Of a stretch of 64,000 bases of DNA, positions 25,104 through 33,209 are shown piece after piece. The position numbers and the translations under genes were made by a program. The notes under the pieces were generated by a model that searched no databases, was not told where the DNA came from, and saw only the letters and a program-made list of their open reading frames with translations. The first letter of the stretch is position 1. Each line of letters begins with the position of its first letter. Source of the DNA: JBAYJM01 sp041665065 (GTDB lineage: Bacteria > Patescibacteriota > Patescibacteriia > 2-01-FULL-39-33); NCBI GenBank assembly GCA_041665065.1, contig JBAYJM010000003.1, positions 1-64,000 of the forward strand. The letters run 5' to 3'.

Positions 25104-25949
25104 TTAAATAATTTTAAAAATCTGTTTAGCATTTTTTGTTGTCTGCGCAATAACATCCTTAAGACTCAAACCCTTTAGCTCAGCTATCTTCTTAGCCACC
25201 TGTTCAACAAATATCGGTTCATTTCTTTGTCCCCTAAACGGTTCCGGCGTTAAATATGGAGAATCTGTTTCTATTAAAATATTCTCTAGTGGCACCTCCC
25301 TAACTACTTCCTGGATCAACTCCGATTTCTTTTTAAAAGTAACTATCCCCGTAATGCCGACTGCAAACCCAAGCTTAATAAATTCTTTTGCAATCTCAAC
25401 GCTGCCCGAAATATAACAATGCATTACCCCTTTTTTTTCTAAAAGTGGCAATATTTCCTTCGTCTTTAGAATATCTAAAATATCTAAATATGCATCATTG
25501 CTATTTTCCGAAGCTCTTGAATGTATAATTAATGGTTTATTTAAACTATTAGCCAGTTCAATATGTTTTAAAAAATATTCTTTCTGAATTTTTTTAACTT
25601 TTTCCATTTCACTGCCCAGCCTTAGATAATCCAAACCAGTCTCGCCGATTGCGACTACCTTAAAATTTTTAGCCAACCGTGAGATTTCCAAGAACATTTC
25701 AGAAATTTCTATATTTGCTCCATTATGTTTATCAGCCTCAATCGGATCCGACACATGGATGGGATGTATGCCCACAGAAGAAAAAAAACCACTATTAGTA
25801 TTTGCAATTTCGATCGTCTTTTTAGATGTTGCCAGCTGAGATCCGACATTTACCACGATCATTTTTTTATCAACGCACCGCTTAATGACTTGTGCCAAGT
25901 CATCCTCAAAGGCTTTAAAATTAAGATGGGCATGAGAATCAAACAACAT
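25104..25949 (-). CDS. TatD-family metal-dependent hydrolase
   Basis: 281 residues, TIM-barrel amidohydrolase: metal site DSHAHLNF, then GETGLDYLR, PLIIHSRAS, MHCYISG and LIETDSPYLTPEPFRGQ. The TatD/YcfH family are 3'-5' DNases and RNA/DNA processing enzymes. It is next to metG, as in many bacteria, with cvpA between them. Confidence 0.93.
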   Translation of the reverse strand: MLFDSHAHLNFKAFEDDLAQVIKRCVDKKMIVVNVGSQLATSKKTIEIANTNSGFFSSVGIHPIHVSDPIEADKHNGANIEISEMFLEISRLAKNFKVVAIGETGLDYLRLGSEMEKVKKIQKEYFLKHIELANSLNKPLIIHSRASENSNDAYLDILDILKTKEILPLLEKKGVMHCYISGSVEIAKEFIKLGFAVGITGIVTFKKKSELIQEVVREVPLENILIETDSPYLTPEPFRGQRNEPIFVEQVAKKIAELKGLSLKDVIAQTTKNAKQIFKII

Positions 25950-25953
25950 ATAA

Positions 25954-26481
25954 TTATTTGAAAATAGACTGCATTTTTATCATAGCTTCAGGCAATGCCC
26001 AACCACTCATATAAGCAACCGACGATACTAAAAAATTTGCCACCTGGGAGTGTGCTAAATTATTGGAGATAAAAGGAATGTCTGGAGCAATTTTTGCGAT
26101 GACATATATCAGTAAGCCAGTCACTAATATGCCCTCAGCTAAACCTAAAATCAAACCGGCCAACCGATTTAATGTTTTTAAAAATGGTATAAATGATATC
26201 AAGTCAAAAAGCTTTCCAATTAAGAGAAAAGCTATTGCGATAACCCTGTTTATGAGAATAAATAAAATTAGAAAAGCAATAACTCGCGCAGCAACCGGAT
26301 GACCCCCGATAAATGGCGTGAGCCAATCGCCAAATTGCCCAAAATACCTGCTTGCCACCCAAGCACCGGCAAAGAAACCAATAATAGCGCCGACTGTTCT
26401 TATAAAGCCGGCAAAGAAACCGCCAATAGTAAAAGCCAGTACGATGACCAAGAGAATTACGTCAGTTAACGTAAACGCCAT
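25954..26481 (-). CDS. CvpA-family membrane protein
   Basis: 175 residues with four hydrophobic segments (TDVILLVIVLAFTIGGFFAG; IIGFFAGAWVA; IAFLILFILINRVIAIAFLL; LILGLAEGILVTGLLIYVIA). The NRLAGLILGLAEGILVTGLL motif is the CvpA hallmark. CvpA proteins are inner-membrane proteins linked to envelope stress and colicin V export; the exact role is unclear. It starts 6 bases after metG. Confidence 0.85.
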   Translation of the reverse strand: MAFTLTDVILLVIVLAFTIGGFFAGFIRTVGAIIGFFAGAWVASRYFGQFGDWLTPFIGGHPVAARVIAFLILFILINRVIAIAFLLIGKLFDLISFIPFLKTLNRLAGLILGLAEGILVTGLLIYVIAKIAPDIPFISNNLAHSQVANFLVSSVAYMSGWALPEAMIKMQSIFK

Positions 26482-26487
26482 ATTATT

Positions 26488-27996
26488 TTAATTAATGTTT
26501 AGCCTTGGAAATAAAGCCTCATTTTTCTTAATTACCGTTTTCGGCATTAACCTCCCCCACTCCTTTAAATCATTGATTGAGTAATTTGTAAAATCTTCCT
26601 GCCCTAATGAGATTAAAATTTTAGTTGCAGTATCTGGCATAATTGGATAAAGCATGATCCCTAGGTTTCTTATTACCTCAAGTAAATTATAAATTACCTT
26701 AGCCAGGGCCACATTATCTGATTTAGCCAGTTGCCAGGGCTTATTTTTTTCAACATAACCGTCTGCCAGAGCATTAAGTTCTTTTATGGCGGAAATGGCG
26801 TCATAGACATTAAAACTTTCCATAGCTGAGTCATAGCGCTGCCAAATTTTTGAAACATCAAGTTTTAGTTCATCATTTTTTGCAGGAACGCTTCCTTCAA
26901 AATATTTTTCACTCATTGCGGCTACCCTGCTTACTAAATTACCGATTCCATTTGCTAAATCCGAATTGTATTGGATTGAAAAATTACCCAGCTTTATATC
27001 ACCATCCTGGCCAAAAGGAAATTGTGAAAGCAACAAATAACGCGTTGCGTCAGTGCCAAATTCTTTAATTAAATCATGGGGGTCAATAATATTGCCAATT
27101 GACTTTCCCATTTTTTGTCCATCAACAGTAAACCAACCGTGGGCAAAAATGTTTTTAGGCATTGGCAAACCAACAGCAAAAAGAATGGCCGGCCAAAAAA
27201 TACAGTGGAATTTAATTATTTCTTTGCCAACCAAATGCAATTCTGCCGGCCAAAATTTTCTGAAATTAATATCTTCCGCAGACCCGTAACCCAAAGCAGT
27301 AACGTAATTCATAAGGGCGTCGACCCAAACATAAGCAACCTGATTTTGATCCCATGGCAATGGAATTCCCCATTTAAGCGACTGCCTTGAAATAGAAAAA
27401 TCCGGAATATCCTGCTTAAATAAACCCAAAACCTCTTTGCGTCTTATTTGAGGAATTACCTTAAGTGATCCGTCATCAATCGCCTTTTCGATTTCTGGCA
27501 AATATTTTTTAAGATTAAAAAAATAATTTTTTTCGTGAATAAACTGGGGCTTTTTTTTATGAATAGGACAAAGGCCGTCTACGAGCTCTTTTTCTGTCAC
27601 AAAGGCCTCACAGCCTTGGCAATAATATCCTTCATATTCCCCCTCATAAATAGCACCCACCTCTTTTAATTGAACAAGTAATTTGTTCACTCCATCCCGA
27701 TGTCTGATAGAAGTAGTTCTGATAAAATCATCATTGGATATATCCAGCTCATCCCAAACAAACTGATATTTTGCGGCAATTTCATCACAAAACTCCTGAA
27801 GCTCCTTGCCTGCCTTTTGGGCTGCTTCAGCAATTTTAGCGCCGTGCTCATCCAGCCCCGTTAAAAAATAGACTTCCTCACCTTTTAGTCTGTGATATCG
27901 TGCCAAAACATCAGCCGCAATGGTGGGATATGAATGCCCTATGTGCGGTTCGGCATTGCTATAATATATTGGAGTTGTTATGTAAAATTTTTCCAT
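26488..27996 (-). CDS. metG: Methionyl-tRNA synthetase
   Basis: 502 residues, class I synthetase of the short type. The HIGH motif is PHIGHSYP and the KMSKS motif is KMGKSIGN. The connective domain has a zinc knuckle (CQGC.. and CPIH), then the anticodon-binding helical domain (VEKNKPWQLAKSDN, NLGIMLYPIMPDTA). No C-terminal EMAP-type tRNA-binding domain is present. It has its own likely promoter in the 51-base gap after rsmI. Confidence 0.97.
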   Translation of the reverse strand: MEKFYITTPIYYSNAEPHIGHSYPTIAADVLARYHRLKGEEVYFLTGLDEHGAKIAEAAQKAGKELQEFCDEIAAKYQFVWDELDISNDDFIRTTSIRHRDGVNKLLVQLKEVGAIYEGEYEGYYCQGCEAFVTEKELVDGLCPIHKKKPQFIHEKNYFFNLKKYLPEIEKAIDDGSLKVIPQIRRKEVLGLFKQDIPDFSISRQSLKWGIPLPWDQNQVAYVWVDALMNYVTALGYGSAEDINFRKFWPAELHLVGKEIIKFHCIFWPAILFAVGLPMPKNIFAHGWFTVDGQKMGKSIGNIIDPHDLIKEFGTDATRYLLLSQFPFGQDGDIKLGNFSIQYNSDLANGIGNLVSRVAAMSEKYFEGSVPAKNDELKLDVSKIWQRYDSAMESFNVYDAISAIKELNALADGYVEKNKPWQLAKSDNVALAKVIYNLLEVIRNLGIMLYPIMPDTATKILISLGQEDFTNYSINDLKEWGRLMPKTVIKKNEALFPRLNIN

Positions 27997-28017
27997 AAAA
28001 TTTAAGATGTGATTCTA

Positions 28018-28046
28018 ATATTATAATAAAATGGGATAAAATTCAA
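28018..28046 (-). promoter_or_regulatory. Likely promoter of metG-cvpA-tatD-HIT
   Basis: Minus-strand TTGAAT (28041-28046), 17-bp spacer, TAATAT (28018-28023); a TATAAT overlaps it with 15-bp spacing. Confidence 0.5.
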
Positions 28047-28047
28047 G

Positions 28048-28743
28048 TTATTTGAGTCCAGAGACCATTACGACAAATTCCCCCTTCACAATGCCGTCTT
28101 TCAGCTGATTTAGCACCTGTAAAATATTTCCCCTATATATGGATTCAAACTTTTTGGTTAATTCCCTGCAAACAACAATCTTTCTTTTCTGGTCCAGGAT
28201 TACTGACAACTGCTCTAGGGTTTTGAGTATCCGATGAGTAGATTCGTAAAAAACCGTGGTTATTTCTGTATTATTAATCTGCTTCAAAATTGTTTCTCGA
28301 CCCTTTTTGTGGGGTAAAAATCCTAAAAATAAAAATTTATCTGTTGGCAATCCTGAAATCGATAATGCCGCAGTAACTGCAGCCGGCCCAGGTATTGGTA
28401 TAATTTTACAATCTCCCCCACTAATGCTTAAAACCTCATCAATTAATTTGTTGCCCGGGTCCGATATTCCAGGCGTTCCAGCATCAGTAATTAGCGCAGC
28501 ATCACTATTTCTTAAGATTTTTATAAGCTCAGAAATCTTATTTTGACTGCTATGCTGATGATAAGAAATTAATTTAGACTTGATACTAAAATGATTTAAT
28601 AAATTTGAAGACACGCGAGTATCTTCGCAAAAAATATAGTTAACTTCTCTTAAAGTTTCCAGTGCTCGGAGAGTAACATCGTTTAAGTTTCCTAACGGTG
28701 TGGCTACGATATATAAATTGTGCCAATCATTTTGCCTGTCCAT
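28048..28743 (-). CDS. rsmI: 16S rRNA (cytidine-2'-O)-methyltransferase RsmI
   Basis: 231 residues of the tetrapyrrole-methylase fold: LYIVATPLGNLNDVTLRALE, FCEDTRVSSNLLNHF, LITDAGTPGISDPG (SAM site), IPGPAAVTAALSISGLPTDK and FYESTHRI. It methylates C1402 of 16S rRNA. It is shorter than typical RsmI (~285) because the C-terminal domain is missing, a common CPR reduction. It is 7 bases after ackA. Confidence 0.92.
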   Translation of the reverse strand: MDRQNDWHNLYIVATPLGNLNDVTLRALETLREVNYIFCEDTRVSSNLLNHFSIKSKLISYHQHSSQNKISELIKILRNSDAALITDAGTPGISDPGNKLIDEVLSISGGDCKIIPIPGPAAVTAALSISGLPTDKFLFLGFLPHKKGRETILKQINNTEITTVFYESTHRILKTLEQLSVILDQKRKIVVCRELTKKFESIYRGNILQVLNQLKDGIVKGEFVVMVSGLK

Positions 28744-28750
28744 AAAAACA

Positions 28751-29932
28751 TTATGACTTTTTAATCTTCTGCCTTTTAAACTCCCGCTCTTTTAATGATG
28801 CCCGCCTAGCCATCATAAGCTCTTCATCAGCAGGTACGACAAATGACTTGATCTTTCCTAAAAATTTAATTTCCTTCAATATAAGATTTCTGACAACGGG
28901 GCTTCTTTCTCCGATTCCGCCAGTGAACACCACAGCATCAGCTCCCTTCATTATGGTAATAAATTGTCCGACATAGCGAACTATGTCATATATAAACATT
29001 TTTAGTGCGAGCGTGCATTTTTCCCTTTCGATTTTTGTAAAATTTTTGTTCATTACATAGCCATAAACCTTGTGGCCAGAAGCTGTTAAGATTTCTCTCA
29101 TATCCATCGTACCAGCTACTCCCAACAAACCAGATTGCTTATTAAAAAGAATACTAATTTCTTCGGTCTTCATTTTACAGCGCTCAATTAAAAATAGCGG
29201 GATGCTGGCATCCAAGTCTCCAGCTCGAGTAGACATTGTTAAGCCTTCAAGCGGAGTAAATCCCATAGTCGTATCAACAGCTTTCCCATTTTTAGTAGCC
29301 GTAATACTGCAACCGCTTCCAAGATGACAACTTATTATCTTTAACTTTTCAATGGGTTTTTTTAATTTTTTAGCCGCCTCAAGCGCGCAATATTGATGAG
29401 AAATGCCATGAAAGCCATAACGCCTTATTCCGTAAACACTATTATATTTTTCAGGCAAAGCGTAAAGACATGCATATTCCGGCATACTTTTATAGTAGTC
29501 AGTATCAAAAACGGCGTATTCTTTGGCTTCTGGAAGCAATCTAAGCGCCTGCTCAATGCACATTATATTAATAGGATTATGCAACGGAGCAAGGTAATTA
29601 AATTTTTTTAATTCATTTATTTTTATATTATCAACCAGAGTGGCTTCGGTAAATTGCGTTCCTCCATGTACAACGCGGTGAGCAACAATTTTTATTTCAG
29701 GCAGATATTTTTTTAAAGCCGAAATAACTTGCTCAAAAGCTTCGCCATGATTTTTTAATCCAGCGCGAAATTTTTTGTTAGTAATTGATCCATTTGATTT
29801 TACAACAATAAATGATCCATCTATTCCTATTCTCTCCACTATGCCAACCGCTTCCTCGACAAGATTAGGCAAAGAAAACACCTTGAATTTCAAGGTGGCG
29901 CTCCCGGAATTTATAACTAATATTTTATCCAT
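28751..29932 (-). CDS. ackA: Acetate kinase
   Basis: 393 residues, full-length ASKHA fold: VINSGSATLKFKVF, VVHGG, GFHGISHQYC, CHLGSGCSITA, FTPLEGLTMSTRAGDLD and FTGGIGERSP are all present. It turns acetyl phosphate and ADP into acetate and ATP. The start overlaps the pduL stop by 8 bases, so the two enzymes are made together. Confidence 0.96.
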   Translation of the reverse strand: MDKILVINSGSATLKFKVFSLPNLVEEAVGIVERIGIDGSFIVVKSNGSITNKKFRAGLKNHGEAFEQVISALKKYLPEIKIVAHRVVHGGTQFTEATLVDNIKINELKKFNYLAPLHNPINIMCIEQALRLLPEAKEYAVFDTDYYKSMPEYACLYALPEKYNSVYGIRRYGFHGISHQYCALEAAKKLKKPIEKLKIISCHLGSGCSITATKNGKAVDTTMGFTPLEGLTMSTRAGDLDASIPLFLIERCKMKTEEISILFNKQSGLLGVAGTMDMREILTASGHKVYGYVMNKNFTKIEREKCTLALKMFIYDIVRYVGQFITIMKGADAVVFTGGIGERSPVVRNLILKEIKFLGKIKSFVVPADEELMMARRASLKEREFKRQKIKKS

Positions 29933-30515
29933 TTTTAATTGTTGTTATTATTATTTGTCCCTTACTGCATACACCGTCGGGCAATGAAGCGTTTCCCTCA
30001 TCGGTGTCAATATGCATAAAAAATTTAAAATTTTTATTTATTCTTACTTCAACGTCCTCAAAAATCACACTGCGATTACCCGGAGTTTTTACGGATATTA
30101 AACTTTTTTCAGTTAAGCTCATTTTTTTTGCCATAACCAAGTCACAATGAATATGGCGCTTTGCAATTATTATCCCCTCTTTAATTCTGACAGTTCCCTT
30201 GGGGCCTATCACCGTTCCACCGACAGATCCTCGCAAATCACCTGAGAGCCGCAATGGCGGTTTTATTCCTAATTTACGAGCATCTGTCATTGACAGTTCA
30301 ATCTGCGTTTTTTCTCTAACGGGACCGAGAATCCTCAAATTATTAATTTCACCAGTCTCCGTTCTTAGAGTTACAATTTCCTGGGCCGCAAATTGGCCAG
30401 TCTGAGACATAGCCTTTTTAAAAGTTAACTCATAATTTACGCCGAAAAGCGTATTTAAATCCTTTTGTGATAGATGACAGTGCCTGGCTGACACTTCTAT
30501 GACAATCTGTTCCAT
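29925..30515 (-). CDS. pduL: Phosphotransacylase PduL
   Basis: 196 residues with the PduL double-barrel motifs: VSARHCHLSQ, GPVREKTQIELS, RLSGDLRGSVGG, AKRHIHC and MHIDTDEGNA, which supply the zinc-binding histidines. It converts acetyl-CoA and phosphate to acetyl phosphate. There is no N-terminal encapsulation peptide, so it is the housekeeping, non-microcompartment type. With AckA it forms a full acetyl-CoA-to-acetate ATP step; a classical Pta is not in the window. Confidence 0.94.
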   Translation of the reverse strand: MEQIVIEVSARHCHLSQKDLNTLFGVNYELTFKKAMSQTGQFAAQEIVTLRTETGEINNLRILGPVREKTQIELSMTDARKLGIKPPLRLSGDLRGSVGGTVIGPKGTVRIKEGIIIAKRHIHCDLVMAKKMSLTEKSLISVKTPGNRSVIFEDVEVRINKNFKFFMHIDTDEGNASLPDGVCSKGQIIITTIKNG

Positions 30516-30556
30516 ATAATTATTGATTTACTGTATTTTATCACATTCCAAAGAAT

Positions 30557-30587
30557 AAAAAAAGCGCCCCAAAGGGGGCGCTTTTTT
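30557..30587 (-). terminator. Terminator of the thioredoxin-like gene at 30595
   Basis: AAAGCGCCCC pairs with GGGGCGCTTT around AAAG, with A and T runs outside. It separates this gene from the pduL operon. Confidence 0.88.
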
Positions 30588-30594
30588 ATAGAAG

Positions 30595-31464
30595 CTATTT
30601 AACTTGAGTCGGAGTCGACGTAGCCACAGGAGGCGTAATAATTTTATTTTTACTTAAATCTTTGTAAGTACCCATTAATTCAACATTTGTAAAAATATAT
30701 GTTCCATCCTTGGCAACGGTACCAACCTGTTTCCAAAGATCAGCTAAGTTGCCATATTCAGATACTTCTCCGCTAACCAAAACCGTTGGAGCTAATTTAA
30801 TCCCATATTTAGTTATTAATGCCTTGCCTTCAGCGCTAGAAATATCAATCACCCTCCGGTCTGATGTAGGAACCGCTAAATTTTTTAATGCATTTTCATG
30901 AAGCATGACATCATAACATTTAGGACAAGAGCTGTCTGTTAAATAAGTGATCTGAACGCGACCCCTCAATTGTCCAGAAGCGACATCAACATACGGAGGA
31001 ATCACTTGTCTAAATATAAAAGTATTTCCATCTATATCACCTAGAGCCTGCCAAAATGGCTGTAAATTGGCATCCCTATTTAAATCACCCTCTATTATCA
31101 AGGATGGAATTTTTGTAATTTTATATTTTTTCACCAAATCCTTTCCCTTTCCACTGTCATAATATAAAGTTGAAGTTGATGATATTTTTACATTGTACTG
31201 GGACAATGCATTGGTAAATAAAGAAACATCCCAGCATTCTGGGCAATCCTTTTTTGTAATAATAGTCACTTTTAACTTTGCTGGGCTTTCAGTATTTCCG
31301 TTGCTAGCTCCCTTTCTAAAAAATCCCGGCCAAGCAAAAATTAAAATCAATACGACAATAATAATTGCAATTATAATTCCAACTGTCGCTCCTCTTGAAA
31401 ACATTTTTTTCTTTTCTTCCCCTTCGGTATTTTTTTTAAAAAAATTAAACAGCTTTTTAATCAT
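30595..31464 (-). CDS. Membrane-anchored protein with two thioredoxin-like domains
   Basis: 289 residues. One N-terminal helix (ATVGIIIAIIIVVLILIFAW, ~26-45), then two tandem thioredoxin-like domains. The first has CPEC (TIITKKDCPECWDVSLF) and KITKIPSLIIEGD; the second has CPKC (YLTDSSCPKCYDVMLHENAL) and KLAPTVLVSGE. Each CxxC sits after a beta strand and a cis-Pro-like IP or AP loop follows, as in thioredoxins. The domains face outward and may act in disulfide exchange. The substrate is unknown. Confidence 0.82.
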   Translation of the reverse strand: MIKKLFNFFKKNTEGEEKKKMFSRGATVGIIIAIIIVVLILIFAWPGFFRKGASNGNTESPAKLKVTIITKKDCPECWDVSLFTNALSQYNVKISSTSTLYYDSGKGKDLVKKYKITKIPSLIIEGDLNRDANLQPFWQALGDIDGNTFIFRQVIPPYVDVASGQLRGRVQITYLTDSSCPKCYDVMLHENALKNLAVPTSDRRVIDISSAEGKALITKYGIKLAPTVLVSGEVSEYGNLADLWKQVGTVAKDGTYIFTNVELMGTYKDLSKNKIITPPVATSTPTQVK

Positions 31465-31570
31465 ATTGAATTATTAGCTTAATTACTTAATTATAAGATT
31501 AATTATAATACAAATTTTAAAATTTGCAAAATGTTCTAACCCCTAAACTATGAGCCCTTTGGATAATTAT

Positions 31571-31644
31571 TGGACTCAGGGGGAATCGAACCCCCGACCT
31601 CGGCAATGCGAATGCCGCGCTCTAGCCAACTGAGCTACGAGCCC
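31571..31644 (-). tRNA. tRNA-Ala (CGC)
   Basis: A 74-nt cloverleaf on the minus strand: acceptor GGGCTCG with TGAGTCC, D-arm AGCTCAGTTGGCTAGAGC, anticodon loop TTCGCAT (anticodon CGC), T-arm GGGGG-TTCGATT-CCCCC and discriminator A. The G3-U70 pair, the main alanine identity element, is present. CCA is not encoded. Confidence 0.96.
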
Positions 31645-31731
31645 TCTTAAAACATCCCTAATATTTTCTCATTTTAGACTAAATTTGTCAATTTTAAAAA
31701 CCGCTTAATCCTCTACAACACACATACAAAA

Positions 31732-32193
31732 TCAATAATGATAATTTTTTCCTTGTATTATAGTAATTCCGCGATAAATCTGCTCTAATAAAAAAACTCG
31801 CGCCATTTCATGAGTAAAAGTCATTTTTGAAAGAGCCACTTTTTTATAAGGCAAAGATAAGATGCTTTCAGCCAATCCCAAAGTGCCACCGATTATAAAA
31901 GTCAATCCTTTATCAGCACCCATTAATTCCTTGGCAAAATCATCAGAGGTAAATTCAACCCCCCTTTCATCCAAAATCATTATTTTATTTTCAACCTTTT
32001 TTATTCTGCCAAGCAGCTTATCCGCCTCAACGACCTTAACCCTAATTTTATCCCCATTATCATGAAAAGATTCCGCTTCTATTTCGTCAATTTTTAACTT
32101 AACAAACGGCGAAAGTCTTTTTTGGTAATCCTCAGAAATTGATTTTAAAAATTTATTTTTTATTTTTCCTACTGCAACTATTTTTACATTCAT
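31732..32193 (-). CDS. rlmH: 23S rRNA pseudouridine-1915 methyltransferase RlmH
   Basis: 153 residues from ATG 32193 (MNVKIVAVGKIKN), which fits the family's usual length; ATGs at 32199 and 32202 add three residues. SPOUT-type motifs: LDERGVEFTSDDFA, FIIGGTLGL, and the C-terminal KMTFTHEMARVFLLEQIYRG with NYHY. It methylates pseudouridine 1915 in helix 69 on 70S ribosomes. Confidence 0.95.
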   Translation of the reverse strand: MNVKIVAVGKIKNKFLKSISEDYQKRLSPFVKLKIDEIEAESFHDNGDKIRVKVVEADKLLGRIKKVENKIMILDERGVEFTSDDFAKELMGADKGLTFIIGGTLGLAESILSLPYKKVALSKMTFTHEMARVFLLEQIYRGITIIQGKNYHY

Positions 32194-32262
32194 ATGCATC
32201 ATTATACCAATAAATAAAACAAAGGCAAGTACTGTGTCCGTGCTCTTTAATGCGAACTTTGA

Positions 32263-32439
32263 CTATGAAAAATTGATAACTTCTTGCCGTCCTTCAACAC
32301 CAATACCAGAATACCCCGAGACTTGTTCAATTAAAAAAGTTTTTATTTGCTTTTTTCTATTCTTATCAAGGCCTGCAATTTTCCCGGCCCTTCTTAATTT
32401 TTTGACAACCTGAGAAAGAGAATTATCCTGAGTTTTCAT
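32263..32439 (-). CDS. 58-residue basic protein after the sigma factor
   Basis: The ATG at 32439 lies 5 bases after the sigma-factor stop, and the frame runs 58 codons to TAG at 32263. The N-terminal half is Lys/Arg-rich (SLSQVVKKLRRAGKIAGLDK); the C-terminal half (FLIEQVSGYSGIGVEGRQEV) is mixed. No membrane segment, so it is not a classical membrane anti-sigma factor. Tight spacing suggests cotranscription and possibly a sigma-binding or DNA-binding role. Not recognised; the gene call rests on spacing and an intact frame. Confidence 0.55.
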   Translation of the reverse strand: MKTQDNSLSQVVKKLRRAGKIAGLDKNRKKQIKTFLIEQVSGYSGIGVEGRQEVINFS

Positions 32440-32444
32440 ATCGA

Positions 32445-32963
32445 TTAAATATATTTACTAAGTTTTTTTAAAGACTTATAAATACGGACGGAAATATTAT
32501 TGGGGTTTGTATGAAAAATCTCCGCAATCTCTTTGGGACTCATTCCCCTAATATACCTCATTATTAAAATATCTTGACTATCGGGACTCAATTTATTCAT
32601 CAATTGATACATCTCGCCTAAAAGAGTCCTGGTCTCCAATATGTTTTTTCCATCATAAGACGGTTCATCAAAGCTATTTTGACCAGAGAACATTGTGTGT
32701 TCAATATTTTGCCTTACCTTGTTGCGCCTGCTTAAATCTATTATTAAATTTCTAGCTATTTGATAAAGAAGAGCCTGCTCATTTAGAATGATTTTTCCGC
32801 TAGCCAAGTATTTCCACACTCTCATAAAAGCTTCTTGCATCAATTCCTCAGCTAGTTGTCTTGAATAGACTCTAAAAAAACAATATCTATAAATTGCATC
32901 CGCATATTTTTCATAGATATTTATAAATTTTATTTTTAATTGATCAGCCATTGGATTAGTCAT
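32445..32963 (-). CDS. Sigma-70 family factor, ECF-like
   Basis: 172 residues with region 2 (YEKYADAIYRYCFFRVYSRQ, AEELMQEAFMRVW, YQIARNLIIDLSRRN) and region 4 (LSPDSQDILIMRYIRGMSPK, EIAEIFHTNPNNISVRIYKS). Regions 1 and 3 are missing, as in group 4 (ECF) factors. It would direct RNA polymerase to a small stress or envelope regulon. No anti-sigma gene is obvious except the small protein just downstream. It is divergent from the TIKI/TraB-like gene. Confidence 0.9.
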   Translation of the reverse strand: MTNPMADQLKIKFINIYEKYADAIYRYCFFRVYSRQLAEELMQEAFMRVWKYLASGKIILNEQALLYQIARNLIIDLSRRNKVRQNIEHTMFSGQNSFDEPSYDGKNILETRTLLGEMYQLMNKLSPDSQDILIMRYIRGMSPKEIAEIFHTNPNNISVRIYKSLKKLSKYI

Positions 32964-33128
32964 ATAAAATTATTAATTACGAAGGGTTTTATACGTAAAA
33001 ATTTTAATAAACTAAAATTAAATCAGGATGAAGTATGTGCTAAAATTATTACCTTACTTAAATTTAGAACATAAACTTTTTTATTCCCGTAAATTTAAAT
33101 CGTTTCTAAAAATAATATTAAAAAAACA

Positions 33129-33157
33129 TTGACAGGACTTTATTTCTTTGATATTGT
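33129..33157 (+). promoter_or_regulatory. Promoter of the TIKI/TraB-like gene
   Basis: TTGACA 33129-33134, 17-bp spacer, TATTGT 33152-33157. Confidence 0.65.
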
Positions 33158-33166
33158 GCTCCCGCG

Positions 33167-33189
33167 GTGAACAAAATCTTATTGTTCAC
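33167..33189 (+). other. Promoter-proximal inverted repeat
   Basis: GTGAACAA (33167-33174) and TTGTTCAC (33182-33189) form an 8-bp dyad with a 7-base centre, 9 bases after the -10 box. It is a good operator candidate, or a 5' hairpin like that of murA. Confidence 0.55.
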
Positions 33190-33209
33190 TTTAAAAATAA
33201 TAAATAAAA

